16,919 bases of DNA from Phenylobacterium aquaticum (GCF_947378715.1 NZ_CANCLE010000083.1:1-16919); one strand, 5' to 3'. Shown: positions 1-7,430, counted from the first letter of the stretch. Program-made: numbers and translations. Notes: generated from the sequence alone by a model not told the origin.

Positions 1-2159
1 CGGAAATCAGCCTCCACCTCGGGCAAGCCGTCTACATCCATCGATAGCCGCAGGCCCGACTCGTCGGCCCGCGCCCGCACCAGCCTCGCGGCGTCCTCGG
101 CCACGTCGTGCAGGTCCAGCATCTCGTAGCGCATGGTCATCTTGCCAGCCTCGATCTTGGACATGTCGAGAATGTCGTTGATCACCGACAGCAGGTGCTG
201 GCCCGAGGCGTGGATGTCCTGGGCGTATTCGACGTAGCGGGGGTCGCCCAGCGGCCCGAACAGGCTGGCCACCATGATCTCGGAGAAGCCGTTGATGGCG
301 TTCAGCGGCGTGCGCAGCTCGTGGCTCATATTGGCCAGGAACTCGCTCTTGGCGCGGTTGGCGCCCTCGGCCCGGACCTTCTCGCTCTCATATTTGCGGG
401 CCAGTTCGGACAGCTGTTCCTGGCTGCGCTCCAGGCTGGTGACCGCCTTGCGCAGCTGTTCTTCATTGAGGCGTCGGGCCTCTTCCTGGGTCTTGATGGC
501 GGTGATGTCGGCGGCCGTCATCACCAGCCCGCCCTCGGCGGTGCGGCGCTCGGAGATCTGGATCCAGCGGCCGTCATTGAGCTCGGCTTCCCGCACGCCC
601 TTGCGGCCGTCGGGGGAGGGGGTCTCCTGCTTGATGGCCAATTGGGCGAAGCGGTTGACCTGGTCGCGGGAGGCGCCGGGCTTCAACAGGCGCGGCTCCA
701 GCGAGAAGACGCTGCGATAGTTGCGGTTGCACATCAACAGGCGCCCGGCCCGGTCCCAGAGGACGAAGGCTTCCGACACGCTCTCGATGGCGTCGCGCAG
801 GCGGATCTCGGCGGCCTGGGCGCGGGCCTGGGCCATGCGCTCCTCGGTGACGTCGAGCGCCACGCCGATGATGCGGCTATAGCCCTGGCCGGGTCCGTCG
901 CCAAAGGCCTGGCCCCGGGCGTCGATCCAGATCGGCCGTCCGCCCGCCGTACTCGGCACCCGGAACGACACGTCGAAGCCGCCATAGGCCGCCGCCGTGG
1001 CCAAGGCCTGGCGGACCCGGTCGCGATGGTCGGGCGAGACGCGGTCCAGAACCTCCTGGCCGGCCACCACCCCGCCGCCGCCCCAGCCCAGGATCGCGCC
1101 GGTGACGTCGGACATGTACATCTGGTCGGTGCTCAGGTCCCACTCCCAGATCCCGCAGCGCGCCGCCTCGACCGCCAGGCGGAACCGCTGTTCGGAATCC
1201 ACGAAGGCCTTGGTGGCGGTCTCGGCCTTGCGGCTCTGGCCCAGCAGCAGCAAGCCCAGCAGGAAGGCGGCGGCGAGCGGGATCAGCAGCCAGGTCAGCT
1301 GTTCCGCCGTGGTCTGGATTTCATTGTCGGCCGACGGCGCCGCCGAGATCACATAGAGCGCCCCGCCCAGGGCCGGTCGCGCGGCGAGGTCCAGGGCCGC
1401 CCCGTCCGGGCGTCTTCCGCGGATCAGCCCGCCATCCAGGCTGAGGTCCTCTGCGGCCACGCCGAAGGCGGCGTTGAGGGTGTCGGCGACGGCCACTCCG
1501 CCGGGCCCGCTGCCCGCCAGGACGCGGCCCTGGGGCGTAGCGACCACCTCGTCGCGGGTCTTGGTCAGCCAGGCCGACAGCCGGGCCGGCGAGCCCACGG
1601 CGACGATCCAACGCCGGCCCTTCGGCGAATTGGCCTGGATCGCGGCGGCGAGCGCCGGCTTGGCCTGGTGGGTGACGCCCAGCCAGGGATCGCGGCCGGA
1701 CTTCTCGGCGGCCTGGGTCAGCTCCTGCCAGTCGATCCCGTCGGCAGGGCCGGCCGAGGCGACCACGCCCTCGTCGCCCAGGACCGCCAGGCTTGAGGCC
1801 GCGCCGGCGGTGGCGGCCAGGCCGGTCTGGGCGAGGTCGGCAGGCTGCTGATCCTCACGGGCCAGCAGGTCGCGGGCGGCGAGCAGACCGCCCTTCAGGC
1901 CGGCGGCCTCGGCGTCCAGCCGCGCGGCGACGGCGTCGGCGCGATCGGGCAGAGCGGCGTTGGCCAGGGTGGCGGTCTGGGGCTCGCGCTGGACGCGGGC
2001 CACGGCGAAGGCGGTGTAGATCGCCAGCAGCAGCAGGGTGGACAGGATGGCGACACGGGCGAACGCCTGCCCGGGCAAGGCGGGGCCAGGCTGAGCCTTC
2101 ACCCGCTCTCGCCCGACCGCAGGGTCTTCAGCCGCGTCATCCCCCACGCGTCTGGCCAA
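1..2159 (-). CDS. pleC: PleC-like sensor histidine kinase, C-terminus cut off by window edge
   Basis: Membrane sensor kinase; 719 codons are visible and the ATP-binding domain lies outside the window. Seen in order: a short cytoplasmic N-terminus, a membrane segment (about residues 36-55), a periplasmic region (about 56-287), a second membrane segment (about 288-311), two PAS-like domains (about 325-440 and 448-565), a coiled linker, and a HisKA dimerisation domain with the H-box NMSHELRTPLNA. The phospho-acceptor is His613. Caulobacter PleC uses His610, and the architecture and H-box surroundings (FSEIM, FGPLGD, NDILDMSKIEAGKM) fit PleC, the DivK/PleD kinase-phosphatase of polarity and development. 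A DivJ-like or other PleC paralogue is less likely because of the two membrane segments and the periplasmic domain. No ATG fits. I chose TTG at 2159 because AAGGAG lies 9 nt upstream; GTG at 2147 or 2102 are alternatives. The start lies 120 nt after the response-regulator stop on the same strand. Confidence 0.85.
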   Translation of the reverse strand, partial: MARRVGDDAAEDPAVGRERVKAQPGPALPGQAFARVAILSTLLLLAIYTAFAVARVQREPQTATLANAALPDRADAVAARLDAEAAGLKGGLLAARDLLAREDQQPADLAQTGLAATAGAASSLAVLGDEGVVASAGPADGIDWQELTQAAEKSGRDPWLGVTHQAKPALAAAIQANSPKGRRWIVAVGSPARLSAWLTKTRDEVVATPQGRVLAGSGPGGVAVADTLNAAFGVAAEDLSLDGGLIRGRRPDGAALDLAARPALGGALYVISAAPSADNEIQTTAEQLTWLLIPLAAAFLLGLLLLGQSRKAETATKAFVDSEQRFRLAVEAARCGIWEWDLSTDQMYMSDVTGAILGWGGGGVVAGQEVLDRVSPDHRDRVRQALATAAAYGGFDVSFRVPSTAGGRPIWIDARGQAFGDGPGQGYSRIIGVALDVTEERMAQARAQAAEIRLRDAIESVSEAFVLWDRAGRLLMCNRNYRSVFSLEPRLLKPGASRDQVNRFAQLAIKQETPSPDGRKGVREAELNDGRWIQISERRTAEGGLVMTAADITAIKTQEEARRLNEEQLRKAVTSLERSQEQLSELARKYESEKVRAEGANRAKSEFLANMSHELRTPLNAINGFSEIMVASLFGPLGDPRYVEYAQDIHASGQHLLSVINDILDMSKIEAGKMTMRYEMLDLHDVAEDAARLVRARADESGLRLSMDVDGLPEVEADF

Positions 2160-2279
2160 AGCCCGCCGCTCCTTCGAAACCTGGACCGAGTCACCCCGAA
2201 GCCTGGAGTCTACGCGGGCGGTGGCGCCCCGTCACGAGAGTCATGCGGTCACACCCACAGTCGGCGGGGGTGGGCGCGA

Positions 2280-2771
2280 TCAGACCCGCTTGCGGCGCTC
2301 GGGACCCTTGTATCTCGGGTCGTCATGGCGTCGCCGGTCGGGGCCGAAATAGCCGCTGCCGGAGTTCACGAAGGGGCGCGGACTCTCGAAGGTGGTCAGG
2401 ATCCGCTTGATCAGGTCGGCGGGGGTGAACGGCTTGACACAGATCTCGTTGATGCCGGCGTCGCGCGCCGCCATCACCCGCGCCCGATCGGCGTGGCCGG
2501 TCAGCATGATGATCGGCAGTTGCGGCGCCGGACTCGCCGGATCGTTGCGGAGCCAGCGGGCCAGGGTCACCCCCTCCTCCGTCCCCATCATGTAGTCCAG
2601 CAGCATCAGGTCCGGCGGCGTGGCCTTCAGGATCTTCTTGGCCTCCGCGAGAGTCGTGGCTTCGGTGAATCGTTCGAAGCCAAACCCCCTGAGCATGGTC
2701 TTGACCAGGTCGATCGTCCGGATGTTGTCGTCCACGAGCAATATGCGCACTCGATTCAACGCGTTCGACAT
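2280..2771 (-). CDS. Single-domain response regulator (REC) with basic C-terminal tail
   Basis: A 163-residue phosphoacceptor protein with one receiver domain and no DNA-binding or enzymatic output domain. Visible receiver residues are the acidic pair D15-D16 (VDDN), phospho-acceptor D59 (LMLLDYMMG), T91 (IIMLTGHAD) and K113 (CVKPF). After about residue 130 comes a tail rich in Arg, Gly and Pro with two related motifs, GPDRRR and GPERRK. I have met such tails on other alphaproteobacterial single-domain regulators, but their role is unclear to me. ATG at 2771 has a GAGGGG Shine-Dalgarno about 11 nt upstream. The gene lies 77 nt after pepN and 120 nt before the PleC-like kinase, all on one strand. 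It is not DivK: the length and the sequence around the phosphosite differ. A phosphorelay link to the neighbouring kinase is only inferred from position. Confidence 0.9.
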   Translation of the reverse strand: MSNALNRVRILLVDDNIRTIDLVKTMLRGFGFERFTEATTLAEAKKILKATPPDLMLLDYMMGTEEGVTLARWLRNDPASPAPQLPIIMLTGHADRARVMAARDAGINEICVKPFTPADLIKRILTTFESPRPFVNSGSGYFGPDRRRHDDPRYKGPERRKRV

Positions 2772-2786
2772 ACCGGTGAAGCCCCC

Positions 2787-2794
2787 TCTGTAGC
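2787..2794 (-). promoter_or_regulatory. Possible -10 element for the response-regulator gene
   Basis: GCTACAGA on the minus strand matches 6 of 8 positions of the Caulobacter housekeeping -10 consensus GCTANAWC and lies 15 nt upstream of the ATG. The matching -35 is poor (TTCCACC). Two symmetric elements lie just upstream: the palindrome GGAATTCC at 2810-2817 and the inverted repeat GAATG/CATTC at 2818-2832. If real, the response regulator is transcribed separately from pepN. Confidence 0.3.
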
Positions 2795-2848
2795 CCGATC
2801 TATCCTGGTGGAATTCCGAATGACCAGCATTCCTAGGTTGTGCGCCTG

Positions 2849-5467
2849 CTAGTCAGCCAGAGCCTTGGCGGCCAGCTCGAGGACGTTCTTGGACAGGCCG
2901 GGCGTTTCCGCGATCCGCTGCAGCTGCTGTCTCATCAAGGCGCCGAGCTCGGGGCTGTAACGCCTCCAGCCGCCCAGGGGCTCCACCATTCGCGCCGCCG
3001 TCATCGGATTGAAGCCGTCGACGGCCAGAATCTGGTCGGCGAGGAACCGATAGCCGGCGCCGCTAGGGTCATGGAATCGCGCCGGATTGCCGCTCGCGAA
3101 GGTGGAGACCAGGGCGCGCAAGCGGTTGGGGTTCTTCTGGTCGAAGGCCGGGTGGGCGGTCAGGCCCAGGACCCGGCCCAGCACGCCCTCATCCGGCGCG
3201 CGGGCCTGCAGGGCGAACCATTTGTCGATCACCAGGGGCTCGGTCTTCCAGCGCTCGTAGAAGTCGATCAGGGCGGCGTCGAAAGCCTCGCCGCCGATCT
3301 GCATCAGGGCGTTCAGCCCGCCCATGGCGTCAGTCATGTTGAGGGCGGCGCGATAGTGGCCGTCCGCCAGCTCGGTGACCTCGGAGCGCGGATTGGCCGC
3401 GAGCAGATCAAGTGTCGCATTTCGCAAAGCCCGGCGTCCGGCGCTGGCGGCGTCCGGCGAGAAGTCGCCCAGTTCCTGCAGTCCGATATGCAGGCGCTTC
3501 AGGTCGTCTTCCAGATGCAGCGACAGCCGCTGGCGCAAGGCCTCGCGGGCGGCGTGGATCGCGGCCGGATCGGCCGGCTGGCGGGCCAGCACCAGGTCGG
3601 ACTCGCTGGGCAGGGACAGCAGCAGGGCCTTGAAGGCCGGATCAGCGGCCTGGTCGGCCAGGGCCCGGGCCACGGCGTGGGCGTAGCGCTCCTCGCCGAC
3701 CTCGTCCGGCTTGCTGGCGGCGCGGCTCAGAATCAGGTCCCGGGCGAGGTCCTGGCCGGACTCCCAGCGATTGAACAGGTCGGGGTCGCCGGCCAATTGC
3801 ACATAGCGGTCACGAGAGGGCGAATCAGTGGTGAGCGTCACCGGCGCCGAGAAGCCGCGCAGGGCCGAGACGACGGGCGCGGAGTCGACGCCGGTCAGGG
3901 TCACCTGGGCGGTGGCCTTGTCCAGTACGACCACGGTCTCGTCCACCGCCTGGCCATCACGTTCGAAGGCGAGCGTCCGGCCCTCCGCGTCCAGCAGGCC
4001 GATGCGGACCGGGGTGGGCAGGGGGCGCTTGTTGGGCTGTCCGGGTGTCGGGGCGATCTCCTGGGAGAGGGTCAGAGACAGGGTCTTGGCCTGGGCGTCA
4101 TAGCTCTGGGTCAGGCTGACCTTGGGTGTGCCGGCCTGTTCGTACCAGGCGAAGAAGTCGCTGAGATCCTGGCCGGTGACGTCGGCGAAGCAGCGGATGA
4201 ACTCCTCCACCGTGGTCGCGTGGCCGTCCCAGCGATCGAAGTAGAGGTCCATGCCTTCGCGGAACTTCTCAGGCCCGATCAGGGTCTTGAGCATCCGGAT
4301 GACCTCCGCGCCCTTCTCGTAGATGGTCGCGGTGTAGAAGTTGTCGATCTTCAGATAGCTCGACGGCCGCACCGGGTGGGCCAGGGGCCCCTGATCCTCG
4401 GAGAACTGGCGCGCGCGCAGGGCCTTGACGTCCTTGATCCGCTGGACGGCTTCGCCGCGCATGTCGGCCGAGAAGCTCTGGTCGCGGAAGACGGTCAGGC
4501 CTTCCTTCAGGCACAGCTGGAACCAGTCGCGGCAGGTGATGCGGTCGCCGGTCCAGTTGTGGAAATACTCATGGGCCACGACGCTCTCGATGCGCTCATA
4601 GTCCAGGTCGGTGGCGGTGGCGGGATCGGCGAGCAGCAGGGAGGAGTTGAAGATATTCAGCCCCTTGTTCTCCATCGCCCCGAAATTGAAGTCGCGCACC
4701 GCGACGATCATGAACAGGTCCAGATCGTATTCGCGGCCGAACGCTTCCTCGTCCCACTTCATCGAGCGCTTCAGGGCGTCCATGGCGTAGGTCGCCCGGC
4801 CGGCCATGCCTGGATCGACATAGATCTTCAGGTCGACGGTGCGGCCGCTCATGGTGACCAGGCTGTCGGCCAGTTCGTCGAGTTCCCCGGCCACCAGGGC
4901 GAACAGATAACAGGGTTTCGGGAAGGGGTCGTTCCAGACGGCGTAGCGCTTGCCGCCGGCCATGTCGCCGGTCTCCATCAGATTGCCGTTGGAGAGCAGG
5001 CGTTGGTAGCTCTTCGGGGCCTCGACCCGGACCGTGAAGCGCGCGAGCACGTCGGGGCGGTCCGCGAACCAGGTGATCTTGCGGAAGCCCTCGGCCTCGC
5101 ACTGCGTGCAGAAGCGGCCGCCGGACATATAGAGCCCGTCCAGCGCCTTGTTGGCCTCCGGATCGATCTCGACCTCGGTGGTCAGGACGAAGGCGGCCGG
5201 CACATCCGGCACGGTCAGGAACTCGGCGTCGATCGTGTGCTCGGTCGCCTCCAGCAGTCGGCCGTCCACCGCCACGGAGATCGGCTTCAGCCGCTCGCCG
5301 TTCAGCACCAGGGGCTCGGCATGGTCGCCGTTGCGTCGGATCGACAGCTTGGCCGTCACCCGGGTGGTGTTGGGGGCCAGATCGAAGGTCAGATGGACCT
5401 CGTCGATCAGATAGGCGGGCGGGCGGTAGTCGGTGAGCCGGATGGGCTGGGGCGTTTCGGTGCGCAT
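2849..5467 (-). CDS. pepN: Aminopeptidase N (M1 family zinc metallopeptidase)
   Basis: Cytoplasmic alanyl/broad-specificity aminopeptidase that removes N-terminal residues from peptides in the last steps of protein turnover. The protein has 872 residues, essentially the length of E. coli PepN (870), so it is complete. The substrate-recognition motif GAMEN is at 263-267. The zinc site is H299-E300-Y-F-H303 with E322 as third ligand and E300 as catalytic base; the corresponding E. coli residues are H297, E298, H301 and E320. The tyrosine of TATIYEKGAE (about 383) fits the transition-state tyrosine. An N-terminal beta saddle precedes the catalytic domain, and a long helical C-terminal domain follows, as in the bacterial PepN group. 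No signal peptide is present. ATG at 5467 lacks a Shine-Dalgarno; a -10-like element 6 nt upstream suggests a leaderless mRNA. The gene diverges from the YkgJ-type gene across an 88-bp gap. Confidence 0.97.
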   Translation of the reverse strand: MRTETPQPIRLTDYRPPAYLIDEVHLTFDLAPNTTRVTAKLSIRRNGDHAEPLVLNGERLKPISVAVDGRLLEATEHTIDAEFLTVPDVPAAFVLTTEVEIDPEANKALDGLYMSGGRFCTQCEAEGFRKITWFADRPDVLARFTVRVEAPKSYQRLLSNGNLMETGDMAGGKRYAVWNDPFPKPCYLFALVAGELDELADSLVTMSGRTVDLKIYVDPGMAGRATYAMDALKRSMKWDEEAFGREYDLDLFMIVAVRDFNFGAMENKGLNIFNSSLLLADPATATDLDYERIESVVAHEYFHNWTGDRITCRDWFQLCLKEGLTVFRDQSFSADMRGEAVQRIKDVKALRARQFSEDQGPLAHPVRPSSYLKIDNFYTATIYEKGAEVIRMLKTLIGPEKFREGMDLYFDRWDGHATTVEEFIRCFADVTGQDLSDFFAWYEQAGTPKVSLTQSYDAQAKTLSLTLSQEIAPTPGQPNKRPLPTPVRIGLLDAEGRTLAFERDGQAVDETVVVLDKATAQVTLTGVDSAPVVSALRGFSAPVTLTTDSPSRDRYVQLAGDPDLFNRWESGQDLARDLILSRAASKPDEVGEERYAHAVARALADQAADPAFKALLLSLPSESDLVLARQPADPAAIHAAREALRQRLSLHLEDDLKRLHIGLQELGDFSPDAASAGRRALRNATLDLLAANPRSEVTELADGHYRAALNMTDAMGGLNALMQIGGEAFDAALIDFYERWKTEPLVIDKWFALQARAPDEGVLGRVLGLTAHPAFDQKNPNRLRALVSTFASGNPARFHDPSGAGYRFLADQILAVDGFNPMTAARMVEPLGGWRRYSPELGALMRQQLQRIAETPGLSKNVLELAAKALAD

Positions 5468-5473
5468 GGGTGA

Positions 5474-5481
5474 GATTTAGG
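5474..5481 (-). promoter_or_regulatory. -10 element for pepN, implying a leaderless transcript
   Basis: CCTAAATC on the minus strand matches 7 of 8 positions of the Caulobacter -10 consensus GCTANAWC. It ends 6 nt before the pepN ATG, so transcription would start at or next to the A of the start codon. This agrees with the missing Shine-Dalgarno. I see no good -35 at the expected distance. Confidence 0.45.
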
Positions 5482-5555
5482 CCATCGCCCGGCGAAGGGC
5501 GAGGGCGGTCGCGACCGAAAACAAACTGTCATGGTCCGGTCATAGGTTTCGCCGC

Positions 5556-6044
5556 GTGAACGGGCGTCCTGACATCGCCGAGACCAAGAGCTGCGGCGAC
5601 TGCGGCCTGTGCTGCAAGCTGATCGGCGTGCAGGCGATCGACAAGCCGCAGTTCGTCTGGTGCAAGGCCTATCGCAAGGGCGCGGGCTGCACGGTCTATG
5701 ACGACCGGCCGGCCGACTGCCGGGCCTTCATCTGCTACTGGCTGCATGTTCCCAATCTTGGCGATGAATGGCGACCCGACCGCGCCGGTTTCGTCATGCA
5801 TATCGCCGACGGCGGGGCGCGGCTGAACATCGAGGTCGATCCCGGCAAGCCCCAGGCTTGGCGCCAGGAGCCCTTTCTCTCGGCCTTTCGCGCCTGGGCC
5901 GCCCAGGGCCGGGCGCGCGGCCTCACCCTGTGGGTCTGGATCGGCCGTCGCGCCCTGGAGATCACGCCGGATGGCGAGATCGACCGGGGCATGCTGCGTC
6001 CTGCGGCTCACACTCGTCGAGATTCAAACAAGCGTTTGAGTTAG
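5556..6044 (+). CDS. YkgJ/YcgN-type cysteine-cluster protein
   Basis: A 162-residue cytoplasmic protein with the eight-cysteine pattern of the zinc/iron-chelating YkgJ-like family. C13, C16, C19 and C20 form the opening cluster (SCGDCGLCC); C36, C45, C55 and C60 follow within the motif CTVYDDRPADCRAF and the ICYW after it. The cysteines probably bind a metal or an Fe-S cluster. The reaction is not established for the family, despite occasional Fe-S oxidoreductase annotations. The C-terminal half, from about residue 80, is a mixed beta/alpha region with no motif I recognise. The start is GTG at 5556; upstream ATGs in this frame are cut off by a stop at 5543. There is no clear Shine-Dalgarno, so this mRNA may also have a very short leader. 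The last codons overlap an FNR-like box for the next gene. Confidence 0.85.
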   Translation: MNGRPDIAETKSCGDCGLCCKLIGVQAIDKPQFVWCKAYRKGAGCTVYDDRPADCRAFICYWLHVPNLGDEWRPDRAGFVMHIADGGARLNIEVDPGKPQAWRQEPFLSAFRAWAAQGRARGLTLWVWIGRRALEITPDGEIDRGMLRPAAHTRRDSNKRLS

Positions 6045-6049
6045 ATCAA
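6036..6049. promoter_or_regulatory. FNR/FixK-type binding box upstream of the OmpW-family gene
   Basis: TTGAG-TTAG-ATCAA differs from the FNR/FixK consensus TTGAT-N4-ATCAA at one position. It overlaps the stop codon of the YkgJ-type gene (6042-6044), and its centre is about 82 bp from the OmpW ATG. A class II position at -41.5 would place the transcription start near 6084. FNR control of ompW is known in E. coli, and Caulobacter FixK uses the same type of site. A second symmetric element, TCAAAC-aagc-GTTTGA at 6024-6039, shares its TTGA half-site. Confidence 0.6.
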
Positions 6050-6124
6050 GGCCGCCCCGCCCGCCCGGCGCGATCCCCTCGGCCAAGGCAGCTTCCACCT
6101 GCCGCCAAGAAGGGGATAGATCCA

Positions 6125-6775
6125 ATGACCGCCACCCGCATAGCGCTCTGCGCCAGCGCCGCCGTCCTCGCCCTCGCCGGGACCGCCCATGCCCAGGACT
6201 TCACGCCCAAGCACAAGGGCCTGATCATGCTCAACGTCCGCGCCACCGATGTGTCGCCGGACGCCAATGACGCCATCACCACCGCCGCCGGCGCGCCGAC
6301 CGGCCTGCATGTCGACGTCAAGGACGACGTGATGCCGACCATCGGCCTCAGCTACTTCCTGACCGATCATGTGGCGATCGAGGCCATCGCCGGGACCACC
6401 CGGCACACGGTCCGCGCCCAGGGGACGGGCGTGAACGTCGCGGTCCATGACAGCTGGGTGCTGCCGCCGGTCGTATCGCTGCAATACCACTTCGCCCCGG
6501 CCGCCAGGGTCAGTCCCTATGTCGGCGCGGGCGTGAACTACATGATCTTCTATGGCGGCAAGGACAGGAACGGCTTCAACGTCAAGCTGAAGGACGGCTT
6601 CGGCTACGCCCTGCAGGCCGGGGTCGATGTCGCGACGAAGGGCGCCTGGAGCGTCAATGTCGACGTCAAGAAGGTGTTCTTCGAGACCGACGCCAAGATC
6701 AATGGCGGCGCGCTGAAGTCCAAGGTGAACCTCGATCCCTGGGTGGTCTCGGCCGGCGTCGGCTACAAGTTCTAG
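6125..6775 (+). CDS. ompW: OmpW-family outer-membrane beta-barrel protein
   Basis: A 216-residue precursor with a Sec signal peptide (cleavage predicted after A23, AHA-QD). The mature part alternates short amphipathic strands and turns and ends in GVGYKF; a C-terminal aromatic residue is typical of Bam-inserted barrels. Family features include LIMLNVRATDVSPD near the N-terminus, the central TIGLSYFLTDHVAIEAIAG, and a Y-F-containing VSPYVGAGVNYMIF strand. OmpW proteins are eight-stranded barrels with a hydrophobic channel, linked to uptake of small hydrophobic compounds and to stress and oxygen responses; the substrate cannot be read here. ATG at 6125 is chosen over upstream in-frame starts because it begins the signal peptide and has an AAGGGG Shine-Dalgarno. 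An FNR/FixK-like box upstream suggests induction at low oxygen. It is convergent with the next gene, with a 12-bp gap. Confidence 0.92.
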   Translation: MTATRIALCASAAVLALAGTAHAQDFTPKHKGLIMLNVRATDVSPDANDAITTAAGAPTGLHVDVKDDVMPTIGLSYFLTDHVAIEAIAGTTRHTVRAQGTGVNVAVHDSWVLPPVVSLQYHFAPAARVSPYVGAGVNYMIFYGGKDRNGFNVKLKDGFGYALQAGVDVATKGAWSVNVDVKKVFFETDAKINGGALKSKVNLDPWVVSAGVGYKF

Positions 6776-6787
6776 ATTGCGCGCCGT

Positions 6788-7363
6788 CTATTCGGCGGCG
6801 TGGGCGGCGGGGTCGGCCTCGCCGGTCTCCGCCGCCGGAACCGCCTTCAGATAGGCCTCGATCTTCATGATGTCCTCGGCCAGGCGCACCATGTCCGGCG
6901 GCGCCTGGCCCGGGCTGTCATCGACCATGGCGACGACCCGGCGGCAGGCCTCCATCAGGCGGGGCGCAGAGGCGATCAGCCGGGCCTGCTGCTCGATCTT
7001 GGCCGGATCGCGGTCATATTCGGCGCCGGGCACCCGCCAGCCGCCCCAGTCGTTCAGGTCCGTCACCACCACAGGATAGCTGCCCGGATAGGGATGGTGG
7101 CGGCAATTGTCCTCGGTCTGCCATTTGTTCTTGGCGCGCAGCAGCCGCCAGCGCGATCCGTCGTCGGCCAGGGTCTCGTCGCTGTCCTGCTCGGCCTTCA
7201 GCTCATGCGCCTGAAAATCGCGTCCCAGGCCGACGTCGTAGGTCACCCGCACGGGCTCGTCGAAGCCCCGCGCCCAGACCGGGACGATCTTCTCCACGAC
7301 CGCCCAGGCCCCGACGCTTTCGACCCAAACCTTCTGGTTTCGCTGGAATATCGCCTTGGCCAT
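6788..7363 (-). CDS. Uncharacterised cytoplasmic protein, 191 residues
   Basis: I do not recognise a named family. The protein has no signal peptide or membrane segment. The N-terminal half looks like a small beta domain starting IFQRNQKVWVESVGAWAVVE and followed by a basic/acidic middle with several Trp residues. A central segment (PYPGSYPVVVTDLNDWGGWR) is followed by a helical C-terminal part. The helix segment ARLIASAPRLMEACRRVV resembles the ARLIAxAPxLLEAL motif common in small phage and bacterial hypothetical proteins. The tail from about residue 175 is Ala/Glu rich and probably disordered. ATG at 7363 is preceded by a weak TGAGAG ribosome site. Codon use matches the neighbours, so it appears native. 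It is divergent from the acyl-CoA dehydrogenase operon across 145 bp. Confidence 0.75.
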   Translation of the reverse strand: MAKAIFQRNQKVWVESVGAWAVVEKIVPVWARGFDEPVRVTYDVGLGRDFQAHELKAEQDSDETLADDGSRWRLLRAKNKWQTEDNCRHHPYPGSYPVVVTDLNDWGGWRVPGAEYDRDPAKIEQQARLIASAPRLMEACRRVVAMVDDSPGQAPPDMVRLAEDIMKIEAYLKAVPAAETGEADPAAHAAE

Positions 7364-7415
7364 CTAAGCGCGCTCTCAGGTCTGATCACAGGGCTCGCAT
7401 AAGACCCTGAAATCC

Positions 7416-7430
7416 TTGACGCGAGGTCAA
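7416..7430. promoter_or_regulatory. Perfect inverted repeat TTGAC-N5-GTCAA in a divergent promoter region
   Basis: TTGAC-gcgag-GTCAA lies between the divergent hypothetical gene (start 7363) and the acyl-CoA dehydrogenase operon (start 7509). The left half, TTGACGC, also matches the Caulobacter -35 consensus TTGACGS exactly, but I find no -10 at a matching distance. It is a plausible operator for a fatty-acid or acyl-CoA responsive regulator; the regulator is not encoded in this window. Confidence 0.35.

Noticed and set aside
108..1796. A plus-strand open frame of 562 codons at the window start
   Set aside because: It is antisense to the PleC-like kinase, whose minus-strand translation shows membrane segments, PAS domains and an H-box.
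2245..2279. A possible CACCC/GGGTG hairpin after the response-regulator gene as a terminator
   Set aside because: The stem is only 5 bp with a long loop and no U run, too weak to call.
2840..5473. A plus-strand open frame of 877 codons opposite pepN
   Set aside because: It is a shadow of the GC-biased pepN frame: pepN has complete M1 motifs, whereas the plus-strand translation is Gly/Gln/Ala rich with no motif or ribosome site.
5768..6124. Upstream extension of the OmpW frame to ATG 5768
   Set aside because: It overlaps the cysteine-cluster gene in another frame; the real start is ATG 6125 with a signal peptide and Shine-Dalgarno.
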